Assembly: GCF_000293785.1 (NCBI RefSeq)
Contig: NZ_AKZI01000113.1
Span: forward strand, 1 to 63,126
Direction: 5' to 3'
Source of the DNA: Rhodovulum sp. PH10
Lineage (GTDB): Bacteria > Pseudomonadota > Alphaproteobacteria > Rhizobiales > Xanthobacteraceae
DNA: 63,126 bases
A program made the position numbers and the translations under genes. The notes beneath the pieces were generated by a model. That model searched no databases. It had not been told where the DNA came from and saw nothing but the letters and a program-made list of their open reading frames with translations. Numbering within the stretch: position 1 is the first letter of the stretch; every line of letters starts with the position of its first letter. Below, piece by piece: positions 24,725 through 32,304 of the stretch.

Positions 24725-26176
24725 ATGGCAGGCGACGAGCAGTCCTCCGAGAAGCTGCGTGCCTATCTTCGCGGTCTCACGCCGGAGGCGCGGGCCATGC
24801 TGATGGCCGAGCTCGAGCGGGGAATTCTGCGGGGAGAGCAGATGCCGCAGTCGGACCTGCTGCTCGCCCATCTGCGCGAGGCGCTGTGGGAGGACGAGCG
24901 CGTCCCCGAGCGGATCGGCAATCCGGCCCGGCTGTTCTTCCTGCCGGTCGAGCCCTTCATCGTCGACGACGAGCCCGAGCACGCCCAGGAGGGCCGGCTC
25001 GCCCGCGCCGCCATCGGCCCCTTGTGGGATTGGGTGTCGACCGACATCGCCCCCGCCGAGGCCAAGATCTATCTCGCCGACGTCGCCCGCTTCCTGCTCG
25101 CCAAGGAGAGCGCCAAGGCCGACCAGGCCGCCCGCGTCCTGCAGGACGTGGTGGTGAAGCGGCTCGAGGAATCTCTCGAGGCCGCCCGCAAGGACGACAA
25201 GGCGCGCCGCCGCATCGCCTTCCGCATCGGCACCCCGCGCGCCCAGGACGACGTGCTGGAATTCTACACGATCCTCAAGGAGCGCGACGCGCTGGCCACC
25301 ATCGCCGGCCGGCTGCCCACCCGCATCCGCAGCGTCTCCGCCGATCAGCTCGACCAGGTGATCGCCGTGCTCGACGGCGCGCTCGCCCGCGACAAGCAGC
25401 TGTTGCGCCACGCGCTGGTCCTGGTGATGAACCGGATGCCGGCGGCCTGGCATCTCGTCCGGGTGGCGCTGCGGGCGGTGCAGTCCGACAAGGCCGACCG
25501 CATCGCCGAGAGCCCCTACGGGCTCGCGCTCGACATGGTGCTCGGCGACGTCGAGCGGCAGGTGCGCGACCTGGTGCGCGACTTCCGCCGCGGCCAGATG
25601 GTGCGGGCGATCGCCCAGCTCAAGGACGTCCACGAGGCGGTGCGCGGCTTGCGCAGCGAGGTCAACATGGTGGCGGGCACGCCGCCGGCCCGCCGCCTCG
25701 CCGCGGTGCGGGCAGGGGTCGCCGACGCCTTCAAGTCGGAACTCGAATCGATCCCCGGCCGGGTGCGCCGGGTGATCCGCATCGTGCCCGGCAAGCAGCT
25801 GCCGCGCGGCGCGACGATCGACCCGAGCGAGGTCGCCGAGATCGAGGGCTTGCTCGCCTTCGTCGCCGCCTGCAAGATTTACGCAGGCGAGCTGGCGCTC
25901 AACGAGATCACCCTGCGGGTGCTGTCCGATCTCCAGAGCCAGCTCGACAACGGCTCGCGCTCGATTCTCGACGTGTTGCGCGCCTGCGATCAGGCCGAGC
26001 TCGCCTACCGGACCGCGCAGATGGAGGCGGCGACCCGCTTCTGCGCAAAAATTCTCGGCGAGGAGTACGCGACGCTCTTGTCGCGGGCGGCCGAGGTGGC
26101 GGTCGGCAGCGAGCGCAAGGCGAAATCCGGCCAGCCGGCCAAGGCCGGTCAGGCGGCCAAGTCCGCCAAGGCCTGA
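24725..26176 (+). CDS. Conserved-looking cytoplasmic protein of unknown function
   Basis: A 483-residue, mostly helical, charged protein with no signal peptide or membrane helix. It opens EKLRAYLRGLTPEARAMLMA and has the striking aromatic segment RLFFLPVEPFIVDDEPEHAQ near residue 75. The last 30 residues are Lys/Ala/Gly repeats (AKSGQPAKAGQAAKSAKA). I recall unnamed proteins of this kind in related alphaproteobacteria but no function. The ATG at 24725 follows GGTGTGGGG. Nothing in the neighbourhood suggests a partner. Confidence 0.75.
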   Translation: MAGDEQSSEKLRAYLRGLTPEARAMLMAELERGILRGEQMPQSDLLLAHLREALWEDERVPERIGNPARLFFLPVEPFIVDDEPEHAQEGRLARAAIGPLWDWVSTDIAPAEAKIYLADVARFLLAKESAKADQAARVLQDVVVKRLEESLEAARKDDKARRRIAFRIGTPRAQDDVLEFYTILKERDALATIAGRLPTRIRSVSADQLDQVIAVLDGALARDKQLLRHALVLVMNRMPAAWHLVRVALRAVQSDKADRIAESPYGLALDMVLGDVERQVRDLVRDFRRGQMVRAIAQLKDVHEAVRGLRSEVNMVAGTPPARRLAAVRAGVADAFKSELESIPGRVRRVIRIVPGKQLPRGATIDPSEVAEIEGLLAFVAACKIYAGELALNEITLRVLSDLQSQLDNGSRSILDVLRACDQAELAYRTAQMEAATRFCAKILGEEYATLLSRAAEVAVGSERKAKSGQPAKAGQAAKSAKA

Positions 26177-26263
26177 CGGACCCGCCCGCGTCGCCGGCCG
26201 GCGCACGGCCGGCCGCTCACCCCCGTCCGTCCCCCTCTTCTTCACGCCCCTTCCACTTCCTCC

Positions 26264-26299
26264 CTCCTTTTCCTCCTTTTCCTCCTTTTCCTCCTCTTC
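26264..26299 (+). repeat. Polypyrimidine nonamer tandem repeat
   Basis: Three exact copies of CTCCTTTTC (26264-26290) and one variant CTCCTCTTC (26291-26299) lie inside a longer all-pyrimidine tract. Such mirror-like purine/pyrimidine tracts can slip in replication or form triplex DNA. Confidence 0.85.
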
Positions 26300-26334
26300 T
26301 TCCTCCCGCCTTCGTCCTCCTGCGCCCTCCCGCC

Positions 26335-26390
26335 ACTCGCCATTCGCCATTCGCCACTCGCTATTCCCCACTCGCCACTCGCCATCCCCC
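26335..26390 (+). repeat. Degenerate heptamer tandem repeat
   Basis: Eight consecutive seven-base units: ACTCGCC and ATTCGCC alternate, with variants ACTCGCT, ATTCCCC and ATCCCCC. The array is 56 bases long and ends about 155 bases before the ccmI start. A loose two-letter alternation (A-C or A-T at positions 1-2) is kept while GCC is nearly fixed. Confidence 0.85.
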
Positions 26391-26547
26391 TCGCCACAAT
26401 TTTCGCGCGCTCGTGCCGTATCGGCCCGCCGAGCCGGCCGGGGCCGGGCGCGGCTGCGCCGTTCCGCCGCTGCCGAGTTTTGACATTTGCCAAGGTGTGC
26501 CCGGGGGCGCCATGGTCAACAGGAGCCTCACGGGATAGGGTTTCGGC

Positions 26548-28158
26548 ATGTTCTGGTTGCTGTTCGCGCTGATGACGGCCGTGGCGGTCGGCGCCGCTCT
26601 GTGGCCGCTCCTGCGGCGCTCCGCGCCGGTGCGCGGCGGGGACGACGTCGCCGTCTATCGCGACCAGCTCGACGAGATCGAGCGCGATTTGTCGATGGGC
26701 GGCATCGGCCCGGCCGAGGCCGAGGCGGCCCGCATCGAGGTGTCGCGCCGGCTGATCGCCGCCGCCGACGCCAAGGGGACCGAGGCGGCGCGGAAGACCC
26801 CGGCGCTGCGCTCCAACCGCGGCATGGCCGGCGTGGTGCTCGTGGTGCTGCCGCTGTGCGCGGTCGGCTTCTATCTCGTCACCGGGTCGCCGGACCTGCC
26901 CGGCGAGCCCTTGGCCGAGCGGATCGCCCGCCTCCAGCAGGACGAGAAGACGGTCGCCGACCAGCAGGCCGCGATGGCCGACATGGTCGCCCGGGTGGAA
27001 GCGCATCTGCAGGCCAATCCCGACGACGGGCGCGGCTGGGGGGTGATCGCTCCGGTCTATATGCGGCTCGAACGCTATCCCGAGGCGGTGACCGCCTATC
27101 GCAACGTGATCCGCCTGCTCGGCGCCAGCGCCGACCGGGTCGCCGATCTCGGCGAGGCGATGACCGGGGTCGCCCGCGGCACCGTGACGCCGGAGGCGAA
27201 AGCGCAGTTCGAGCGGGCGCTGGCGCTCGATCCGCAGCACGTCTCGGCGCGCTTCTATCTCGGCCTCGCCGACAAGCAGGCCGGCCGGCCCGACGCCGCA
27301 AAGGCGCGCTGGGAGGCGCTGCTCGCCGGTGCGCCGGCCGACGCGCCGTGGACCGGCTTCGTCAAGAACGCACTCGCCTCGCTCGCCGCGCCCGCAGGGG
27401 CGCCGTCGGCCGGGCAGGCCGCGGCCGGTGCCGGTGGTCCGCCGGAGCTGACCGACGAGCAGCGCACCATGGTGCGCGGCATGATCGACGGGCTCGCCGC
27501 CAGGCTGAAGCAGGACGGCTCCGACGTGCAGGGCTGGCTGCGGCTGGTGCGCTCGCACGTGGTGATGGGCGACCGTGCCGCAGCGCTCGCCGCCGCGGCC
27601 GACGCCCGTGCGGCGCTCGCCGGCAATAGCGAGAAGCTCGCGCTGCTCGACCAGGGATTGCGTGAGACCGGGCTCGATCCGGCGGCGGCCGCCGCGTCGG
27701 TCGCCCCCGGCCCGCGGGTGACCGCCCCCGCCGGCCCGGCGATCGCGCTGCCGGCGTTGCCGGAGCAGTCCGCGCCGGCTGCGCGGGTGGAAGCCTCGGC
27801 GACGCCGACGGCGCCGGTCTCGGCCTCGGCCGAAAGCGCGGCTCCCGGCATGCCGGCTTCCGCCGGCGGGGCCTCCGGCACGGCGGCTTCCGCCGGCGGG
27901 ACGTCTGCCGGGTCCGAGGCGACGCTCGACGACTACGACGCCACCATGCGCGTTCTCACCGAGCGGCTGGCAAAGAAGCTCGCGGCCGACGGCTCCGACG
28001 TCGACGGTTGGGAGAAGCTGTTGCGCACTTATATGGCGCTGGGGCAGCGCGACCGCGCGAGCGCCGCGCTCGGCGACGCCCGCAAGGCGCTGGCCGGCGA
28101 CCCGGACAAGCTGAAGCGCCTCGACGGCGTGGTGAAGGAGCTCGGCATCACCGGCTGA
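26548..28158 (+). CDS. ccmI: Cytochrome c maturation protein CcmI (CycH)
   Basis: A 536-residue membrane protein that holds apocytochrome c for heme attachment. It has a membrane helix at residues 1-20, a cytoplasmic loop with the family motif VYRDQLDEIERDLSMGGIG, a second membrane helix near 95-113 and a periplasmic part with TPR repeats (WGVIAPVYMRLERYPEAVTA). The Ala/Pro-rich stretch at about residues 365-455 includes a 10-residue tandem duplication. The C-terminus repeats the TPR pattern (GSDVDGWEKLLRTYMALGQ). It is first in the ccmI-E-F-H set, on the strand of all four. Rhizobial name: cycH. Confidence 0.92.
   Translation: MFWLLFALMTAVAVGAALWPLLRRSAPVRGGDDVAVYRDQLDEIERDLSMGGIGPAEAEAARIEVSRRLIAAADAKGTEAARKTPALRSNRGMAGVVLVVLPLCAVGFYLVTGSPDLPGEPLAERIARLQQDEKTVADQQAAMADMVARVEAHLQANPDDGRGWGVIAPVYMRLERYPEAVTAYRNVIRLLGASADRVADLGEAMTGVARGTVTPEAKAQFERALALDPQHVSARFYLGLADKQAGRPDAAKARWEALLAGAPADAPWTGFVKNALASLAAPAGAPSAGQAAAGAGGPPELTDEQRTMVRGMIDGLAARLKQDGSDVQGWLRLVRSHVVMGDRAAALAAAADARAALAGNSEKLALLDQGLRETGLDPAAAAASVAPGPRVTAPAGPAIALPALPEQSAPAARVEASATPTAPVSASAESAAPGMPASAGGASGTAASAGGTSAGSEATLDDYDATMRVLTERLAKKLAADGSDVDGWEKLLRTYMALGQRDRASAALGDARKALAGDPDKLKRLDGVVKELGITG
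27841..27900 (+). repeat. 30-bp tandem duplication inside ccmI
   Basis: Two adjacent 30-base units (27841-27870, 27871-27900) agree at about 26 positions and share the core GGCTTCCGCCGGCGGG. They encode APGMPASAGG and ASGTAASAGG in the linker between TPR regions, so copy changes would stay in frame. Confidence 0.8.
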
Positions 28159-28284
28159 GCTTTTTCGGCACGCCGGCGAGCCGGCGGCGGCGAGAACACG
28201 ACGCGAGACGAAGACGACGAGACGACCACCGCGAATGCGACCACGACCGTTCGGGCGACGAGCGACAGGCGAGGAGACACCGCA

Positions 28285-28860
28285 ATGACCCGCAAGCAGC
28301 GCCGTTTCACCCTGATCGCCGGCGGCGTCGCCGTGCTGGCGGTGGCGGTCGGCCTGATCCTGCACGCGCTCGACGACAACATCGCCTTCTTCACCTCGCC
28401 GACCGAGCTGTCCGAAAAACCCGTCGGTCCCGGCACGCGGCTGCGCATCGGCGGGCTGGTGCAGCCCGGCTCCGTGGTGCGCCCGACAAAGCTCGACGTC
28501 CGCTTCGAGGTGACCGACGGCAACAAGGCGGTGCCGGTGACCTATACCGGCATCCTTCCCGATCTCTTCCGTGAAGGGCAGGGCGTGGTCGCCGAGGGCA
28601 TGATGGAGCCGGGCGGCGTGTTCAAGGCCGACACCGTGCTCGCCAAGCACGACGAGAAATACATGCCGCGCGAGGTCGCCGACGCGCTGAAGAAGCAGGG
28701 CCACTGGCAGACCGACTACGACAAGGCCGGCGCGAAAGCGCCCGCGGGCTCGCCCGCCTCGCCCGCCGCCGGCTCGCCGGCCGCGCCGGGGGCCGCTCCG
28801 GGGGCATCGAGCGCGCTTCCCGCACCGGTCGGCACCGCAGTCGCCGGAGCGACGCGATGA
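28285..28860 (+). CDS. ccmE: Heme chaperone CcmE (CycJ)
   Basis: A 191-residue periplasmic heme chaperone with one N-terminal membrane anchor (residues 9-28) and a beta-barrel OB-fold domain. The covalent heme-binding His122 and Tyr126 lie in [10 protein letters not shown]. Conserved FFTSPTEL and [12 protein letters not shown] segments are present. The last 55 residues are an Ala/Pro/Gly-rich tail. A GAGGAGA site precedes the ATG. The stop overlaps the ATG of ccmF by four bases, so both are co-translated. Rhizobial name: cycJ. Confidence 0.96.
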   Translation: MTRKQRRFTLIAGGVAVLAVAVGLILHALDDNIAFFTSPTELSEKPVGPGTRLRIGGLVQPGSVVRPTKLDVRFEVTDGNKAVPVTYTGILPDLFREGQGVVAEGMMEPGGVFKADTVLAKHDEKYMPREVADALKKQGHWQTDYDKAGAKAPAGSPASPAAGSPAAPGAAPGASSALPAPVGTAVAGATR

Positions 28861-30836
28861 TCCCCGAGCTCGGCCATTACGCGCTGGTGCTGGCGCTCGC
28901 GCTCGCGCTCGCCCAGGCGATCGTGCCGCTCGCCGGTGTGCGCACCGGCGACGCCGCGCTGATGAGCGTCGCCCGCCCGACCGCGCTCGCCCAGCTCTTG
29001 TTCGCCGCGCTCGCCTTCGCCGCGCTGACGATCTGTTACGTCCAGTCGGACTTCTCGGTGCTCAACGTCGCCGAGAACTCCCACTCGACCATGCCGCTGA
29101 TCTACAAGATCACCAGCGTGTGGGGGAACCACGAGGGCTCGATGCTCCTGTGGGTGCTGATCCTCGCGCTGTTCGGCGCACTCCTCGCGCAATTCGGCCG
29201 CAACATCCCGCTCGATCTGCAGGCCGCCTCGCTCGCCGTGCAGGCGGTGATCGCGGTGTCGTTCTATCTGTTCGTGCTGCTCACCTCGAACCCGTTCACC
29301 CGCCTCGCGCAGCCGCCGTTCGAGGGCCGCGACCTCAACCCGATTCTTCAGGATCCCGGCCTCGCGATCCATCCGCCGCTTCTCTATGTCGGCTATGTCG
29401 GCTTCTCGGTGGCGTTCTCGTTCGCCGCCGCCGCGCTTTTGATCGGCCGCATCGACGCCGCCTGGGCGCGCTGGGTGCGGCCATGGACGCTGACCGCCTG
29501 GATCTTCCTCACGCTCGGCATCGCGATGGGCTCCTACTGGGCCTATTACGAGCTCGGCTGGGGCGGCTGGTGGTTCTGGGATCCGGTCGAGAACGCCTCG
29601 CTGATGCCGTGGCTCGCCGGCACCGCGCTCCTGCACTCCGCGCTCGTGATGGAGAAGCGCGACGCGCTCAAGGTGTGGACCGTGCTGCTCGCGATCCTCA
29701 CCTTCTCGCTGTCGCTGATCGGCACCTTCCTGGTGCGCTCGGGCGTTCTCACCTCGGTGCACGCCTTCGCCACCGACCCGACCCGCGGCGTGTTCATCCT
29801 GGCGATCCTGGTGATGTTCATCGGCGGCAGCCTCACGCTGTTCGCCTGGCGCGCGCCGATGCTTCGGCAGGGCGGCCTTTTCGCGCCGATCTCGCGCGAA
29901 GGCTCGCTGGTCTTCAACAATCTCTTTCTCACGACAGGCTGCGCGACGGTGTTCGTCGGCACGCTCTATCCGCTCGCGCTCGAGGCCACCACCGGCGACA
30001 AGATTTCGGTCGGCGCGCCGTTCTTCGACATGACCTTCGGGCCGCTGATGGTGCCGCTGCTGATCGCCGTGCCGTTCGGCCCGCTGCTCGCCTGGAAGCG
30101 CGGCGACATCCTCGGCGCCGCCCAGCGCCTGCTCGCCGCCGCCGCGCTGGCGATCCTCGCGCTCGGCGTCACCTTCATGATCCAGGGCAAGTCGGTGCTG
30201 GCGCCGTTCGGCATCGGCCTCGCGGTGTTCGTCATCGTCGGCGCGCTGACCGACGTCGCCGAGCGCACCGCGCTGTTCCGCACCTCGCTCGCGAACTCGC
30301 TGCGCCGTGCGGTCGGCCTGCCGCGCTCGGCCTGGGGCACCGCGGTCGCCCATGTCGGGCTCGGCGTGATGCTGCTCGGCATCGTCGGCGAGTCGCAGTG
30401 GAACATCGAGCGCATCGTCGCGATGAAGGCCGGCGACACCACCACCGTCGGCCGCTACGAGCTGACGCTCGACGGCATGCAGCAGCGCGCCGGTCCGAAT
30501 TTCACCGAGGTCCTGGTGAACTTCACGGTGCGCGAGGGCGGCGCAGTGGTGACCACGCTGTCGCCCTCCAAGCGCGCCTTCGCCAGCCGCCAGATGGCGA
30601 CCACCGAGGCGGCGCTGATGCGCCACGGCGTGAGCCAGCTCTATGTCTCGCTCGGCGACGTCGGCGAAGACGGCACGGTCGCGGTGCGCGCCTACGACAA
30701 GCCGCTGGTGCTCTTGATCTGGCTCGGCACGCTGGTGATGGCGGTGGGCGGCGGCCTGTCGCTGTCCGACCGGCGGCTGCGGGTCGGCGCGCCCCGCCCC
30801 TCCAAGGCCAAGCTCGGCCTCCAGCCGGCGGAGTGA
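28857..30836 (+). CDS. ccmF: Heme lyase CcmF (CycK)
   Basis: A 659-residue polytopic membrane protein that attaches heme from CcmE to apocytochrome c. The WWD domain is at about residues 234-251 ([18 protein letters not shown]), and the segments [34 protein letters not shown] and [20 protein letters not shown] match CcmF. Length is normal. It is followed by convergent toxin-antitoxin genes instead of ccmH, which is found 840 bases downstream. Rhizobial name: cycK. Confidence 0.96.
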   Translation: MIPELGHYALVLALALALAQAIVPLAGVRTGDAALMSVARPTALAQLLFAALAFAALTICYVQSDFSVLNVAENSHSTMPLIYKITSVWGNHEGSMLLWVLILALFGALLAQFGRNIPLDLQAASLAVQAVIAVSFYLFVLLTSNPFTRLAQPPFEGRDLNPILQDPGLAIHPPLLYVGYVGFSVAFSFAAAALLIGRIDAAWARWVRPWTLTAWIFLTLGIAMGSYWAYYELGWGGWWFWDPVENASLMPWLAGTALLHSALVMEKRDALKVWTVLLAILTFSLSLIGTFLVRSGVLTSVHAFATDPTRGVFILAILVMFIGGSLTLFAWRAPMLRQGGLFAPISREGSLVFNNLFLTTGCATVFVGTLYPLALEATTGDKISVGAPFFDMTFGPLMVPLLIAVPFGPLLAWKRGDILGAAQRLLAAAALAILALGVTFMIQGKSVLAPFGIGLAVFVIVGALTDVAERTALFRTSLANSLRRAVGLPRSAWGTAVAHVGLGVMLLGIVGESQWNIERIVAMKAGDTTTVGRYELTLDGMQQRAGPNFTEVLVNFTVREGGAVVTTLSPSKRAFASRQMATTEAALMRHGVSQLYVSLGDVGEDGTVAVRAYDKPLVLLIWLGTLVMAVGGGLSLSDRRLRVGAPRPSKAKLGLQPAE

Positions 30837-30876
30837 GCCCGATGGACGGGGCCGTCGAGGTTTTTCGACGCCGGCT

Positions 30877-30896
30877 CTCCCCGGACGCGGGGGGAG
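30877..30896. terminator. Weak terminator-like hairpin after ccmF
   Basis: CTCCCC (30877-30882) can pair with GGGGAG (30891-30896) in the 77-base gap between the converging ccmF and antitoxin genes. There is no U-tract, so function as a terminator is a guess. Confidence 0.3.
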
Positions 30897-30913
30897 GGAA
30901 GTCGGCGCCGCGT

Positions 30914-31375
30914 TCAGCGACGCGGCTGCGATCGGCCCGGCCGGGTGACGCGCCGCGTGCGCTTCGCCGGGCTCGCGGGTTCGGGCGAAGCGCCGGCCGG
31001 CGCCAACAGATCGAGCGGCACGCCGAGGGCGCGGGCGATCTTCTGGTGAAGCTCGAGCGGACCTTTTCGTTTTCCGCCCTCGAGGTCGGACAGGTAGCCC
31101 TGGCCGATCTCGCTGGCTGCCGCCAGCTCGGCCTGCGTCAGCCCGCGAAATTTTCGCAGCACCCGGATCGGGTTCTCGCCATCGGCGAGCGCATTGGCGA
31201 CCGCGAGCGGAAACAGCGGCGCTCCCGCCGCGATCTCGCGCAAGGCGTCGTCGACGAGGCGCGCGGTGCCGGCATCCTCCTCCGCTTCCGCCGCGAGCGC
31301 GATCAGGCGCTCGTACTCGGCGCGCGGCACGATCGCCATCTCACCCTCGGGCGTCGTCTCGAAGCGCACCTTCAT
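30914..31375 (-). CDS. Xre-family antitoxin
   Basis: A 153-residue protein with a C-terminal Cro/CI-type helix-turn-helix at about residues 78-130 (LRKFRGLTQAELAAASEIGQ, then GYLSDLEGGKRKG and IARALGVPLDLL). The first 60 residues resemble a short regulator-like head (MKVRFETTPEGEMAIVPRAE). It follows the RelE-like toxin gene by nine bases on the same strand, so toxin precedes antitoxin as in HigBA modules. It should neutralise the toxin and repress the shared promoter, possibly through the palindrome at 31636. Confidence 0.85.
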   Translation of the reverse strand: MKVRFETTPEGEMAIVPRAEYERLIALAAEAEEDAGTARLVDDALREIAAGAPLFPLAVANALADGENPIRVLRKFRGLTQAELAAASEIGQGYLSDLEGGKRKGPLELHQKIARALGVPLDLLAPAGASPEPASPAKRTRRVTRPGRSQPRR

Positions 31376-31384
31376 CGCACCCTC

Positions 31385-31627
31385 TCAGTCGTAGATCTCG
31401 CGGCGGTGGCCGACGGCGGCGACCACGATCGTCTCGTCGTTCTGGTCGAAGATCACCCGCCAGTCGCCCACCCGCAGGCGCGCGCCGGCGCGGCCCTTCA
31501 GCACTTTCACGTCCCCGTGGCCGGTCGCCGCAAAAGCCTCCAGCCTGGCTCCGATCCGGGCGCGAACGGCAGGGGAGAGTTTTGTCCACTGCCGTGTGGC
31601 GGCCGGTGTGAACACGATCGACCGCAT
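31385..31627 (-). CDS. RelE/HigB-family mRNA-interfering toxin
   Basis: An 80-residue basic protein of the RelE/ParE superfamily. Typical parts are [18 protein letters not shown] near the N-terminus, the core [20 protein letters not shown] and the C-terminal [14 protein letters not shown], where Arg, His and Tyr fit a RelE-type active site. An upstream ATG would add five residues but lies inside the likely operator region. Only nine bases separate it from the antitoxin. The pair is antisense to the ccm genes and occupies the spot between ccmF and ccmH. Confidence 0.87.
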   Translation of the reverse strand: MRSIVFTPAATRQWTKLSPAVRARIGARLEAFAATGHGDVKVLKGRAGARLRVGDWRVIFDQNDETIVVAAVGHRREIYD

Positions 31628-31635
31628 GCCGCAAT

Positions 31636-31650
31636 ATCGCACAATGCGAT
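31636..31650. promoter_or_regulatory. Palindrome in the toxin/ccmH divergent promoter
   Basis: ATCGCA and TGCGAT flank the spacer CAA in the 49-base gap between the toxin start and the ccmH start. It is eight bases upstream of the toxin ATG and is a candidate operator for the Xre antitoxin. The same site would influence ccmH if that gene has its own promoter. Confidence 0.55.
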
Positions 31651-31676
31651 GTCAACGTCGAGACGGGTCGCCTCCC

Positions 31677-32168
31677 ATGTTTCGTAAAGCTCTCGTGATC
31701 ACGACCGCCGTGCTGGCGCTTGCCGCCGTGTCGCCCGCTCTCGCCGTGCAGCCGGACGAGATGCTGAAGGACCCGGCGCTCGAGCAGCGGGCGCGCGACA
31801 TCTCCCAGCATTTGCGCTGCCTGGTCTGCCAGAACCAGTCGATCGACGATTCCGATGCCGGCCTCGCCAAGGATTTGCGCCTCCTGGTGCGCGAGCGGCT
31901 GGAGAAGGGCGACACCAATTCCGAGGTGGTCGACTTCCTGGTCAGCCGCTACGGCGAGTTCGTCCTGCTGAAGCCGCGCTTCGAGTGGCACACCGCGCTC
32001 CTGTGGATCGCGCCCGGGCTGGTGCTGCTCGCCGGCGCGATCGGCTTCGGCGTGATGCTGCACCGCCGCCGCGATCTCTCGTCCGGCGGCGCCCCGCGGC
32101 CGCTCACCGAGGCGGAGAAGAAGAAGCTCGCGGCACTGACCGACGGCGGCGGCCGTCCCGCCGCCTGA
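31677..32168 (+). CDS. ccmH: Cytochrome c maturation thiol reductase CcmH (CycL)
   Basis: A 163-residue protein with a signal peptide (residues 1-23), the redox motif LRCLVCQNQ with Cys48 and Cys51, and one membrane helix ([20 protein letters not shown]) near residues 103-124. It keeps apocytochrome Cys residues reduced for heme attachment. It normally follows ccmF directly; here a toxin-antitoxin pair on the other strand lies between. The 49-base leader leaves little room for a promoter, so expression may depend on read-through from ccmF. Rhizobial name: cycL. Confidence 0.95.
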   Translation: MFRKALVITTAVLALAAVSPALAVQPDEMLKDPALEQRARDISQHLRCLVCQNQSIDDSDAGLAKDLRLLVRERLEKGDTNSEVVDFLVSRYGEFVLLKPRFEWHTALLWIAPGLVLLAGAIGFGVMLHRRRDLSSGGAPRPLTEAEKKKLAALTDGGGRPAA

Positions 32169-32202
32169 TCCGAATTTTTCGCGCGACGCATCCGCGGCCA
32201 CC

Positions 32203-32239
32203 GCAACACTGGCCGACGCAACACTGGCCGACGCAACAC
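32203..32239 (+). repeat. 15-bp tandem repeat after ccmH
   Basis: GCAACACTGGCCGAC occurs in two exact tandem copies (32203-32217, 32218-32232) plus seven bases of a third, in the gap between the converging ccmH and the exported protein gene. Confidence 0.85.
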
Positions 32240-32304
32240 ACGGGCCGCTGCCACGCCCCCCGTTCACGCGCCTCTCGCTCGGGCCGCTCCGGCGCTCGCC
32301 GTCG

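Larger units (their letters stand above)
26177..26547. other. Repeat-rich intergenic region before ccmI
   Basis: This 371-base gap holds two short tandem repeat arrays on the + strand (polypyrimidine nonamers, then heptamers) and the region that should carry the ccmI promoter. No reading frame here looks like a protein gene. Confidence 0.6.

Noticed and set aside
26242-28704. An 820-codon minus-strand frame covering ccmI and the tandem repeats
   Set aside because: The sense strand encodes CcmI and CcmE. The antisense frame has repeat-derived Glu/Lys runs at one end and no recognised domain.
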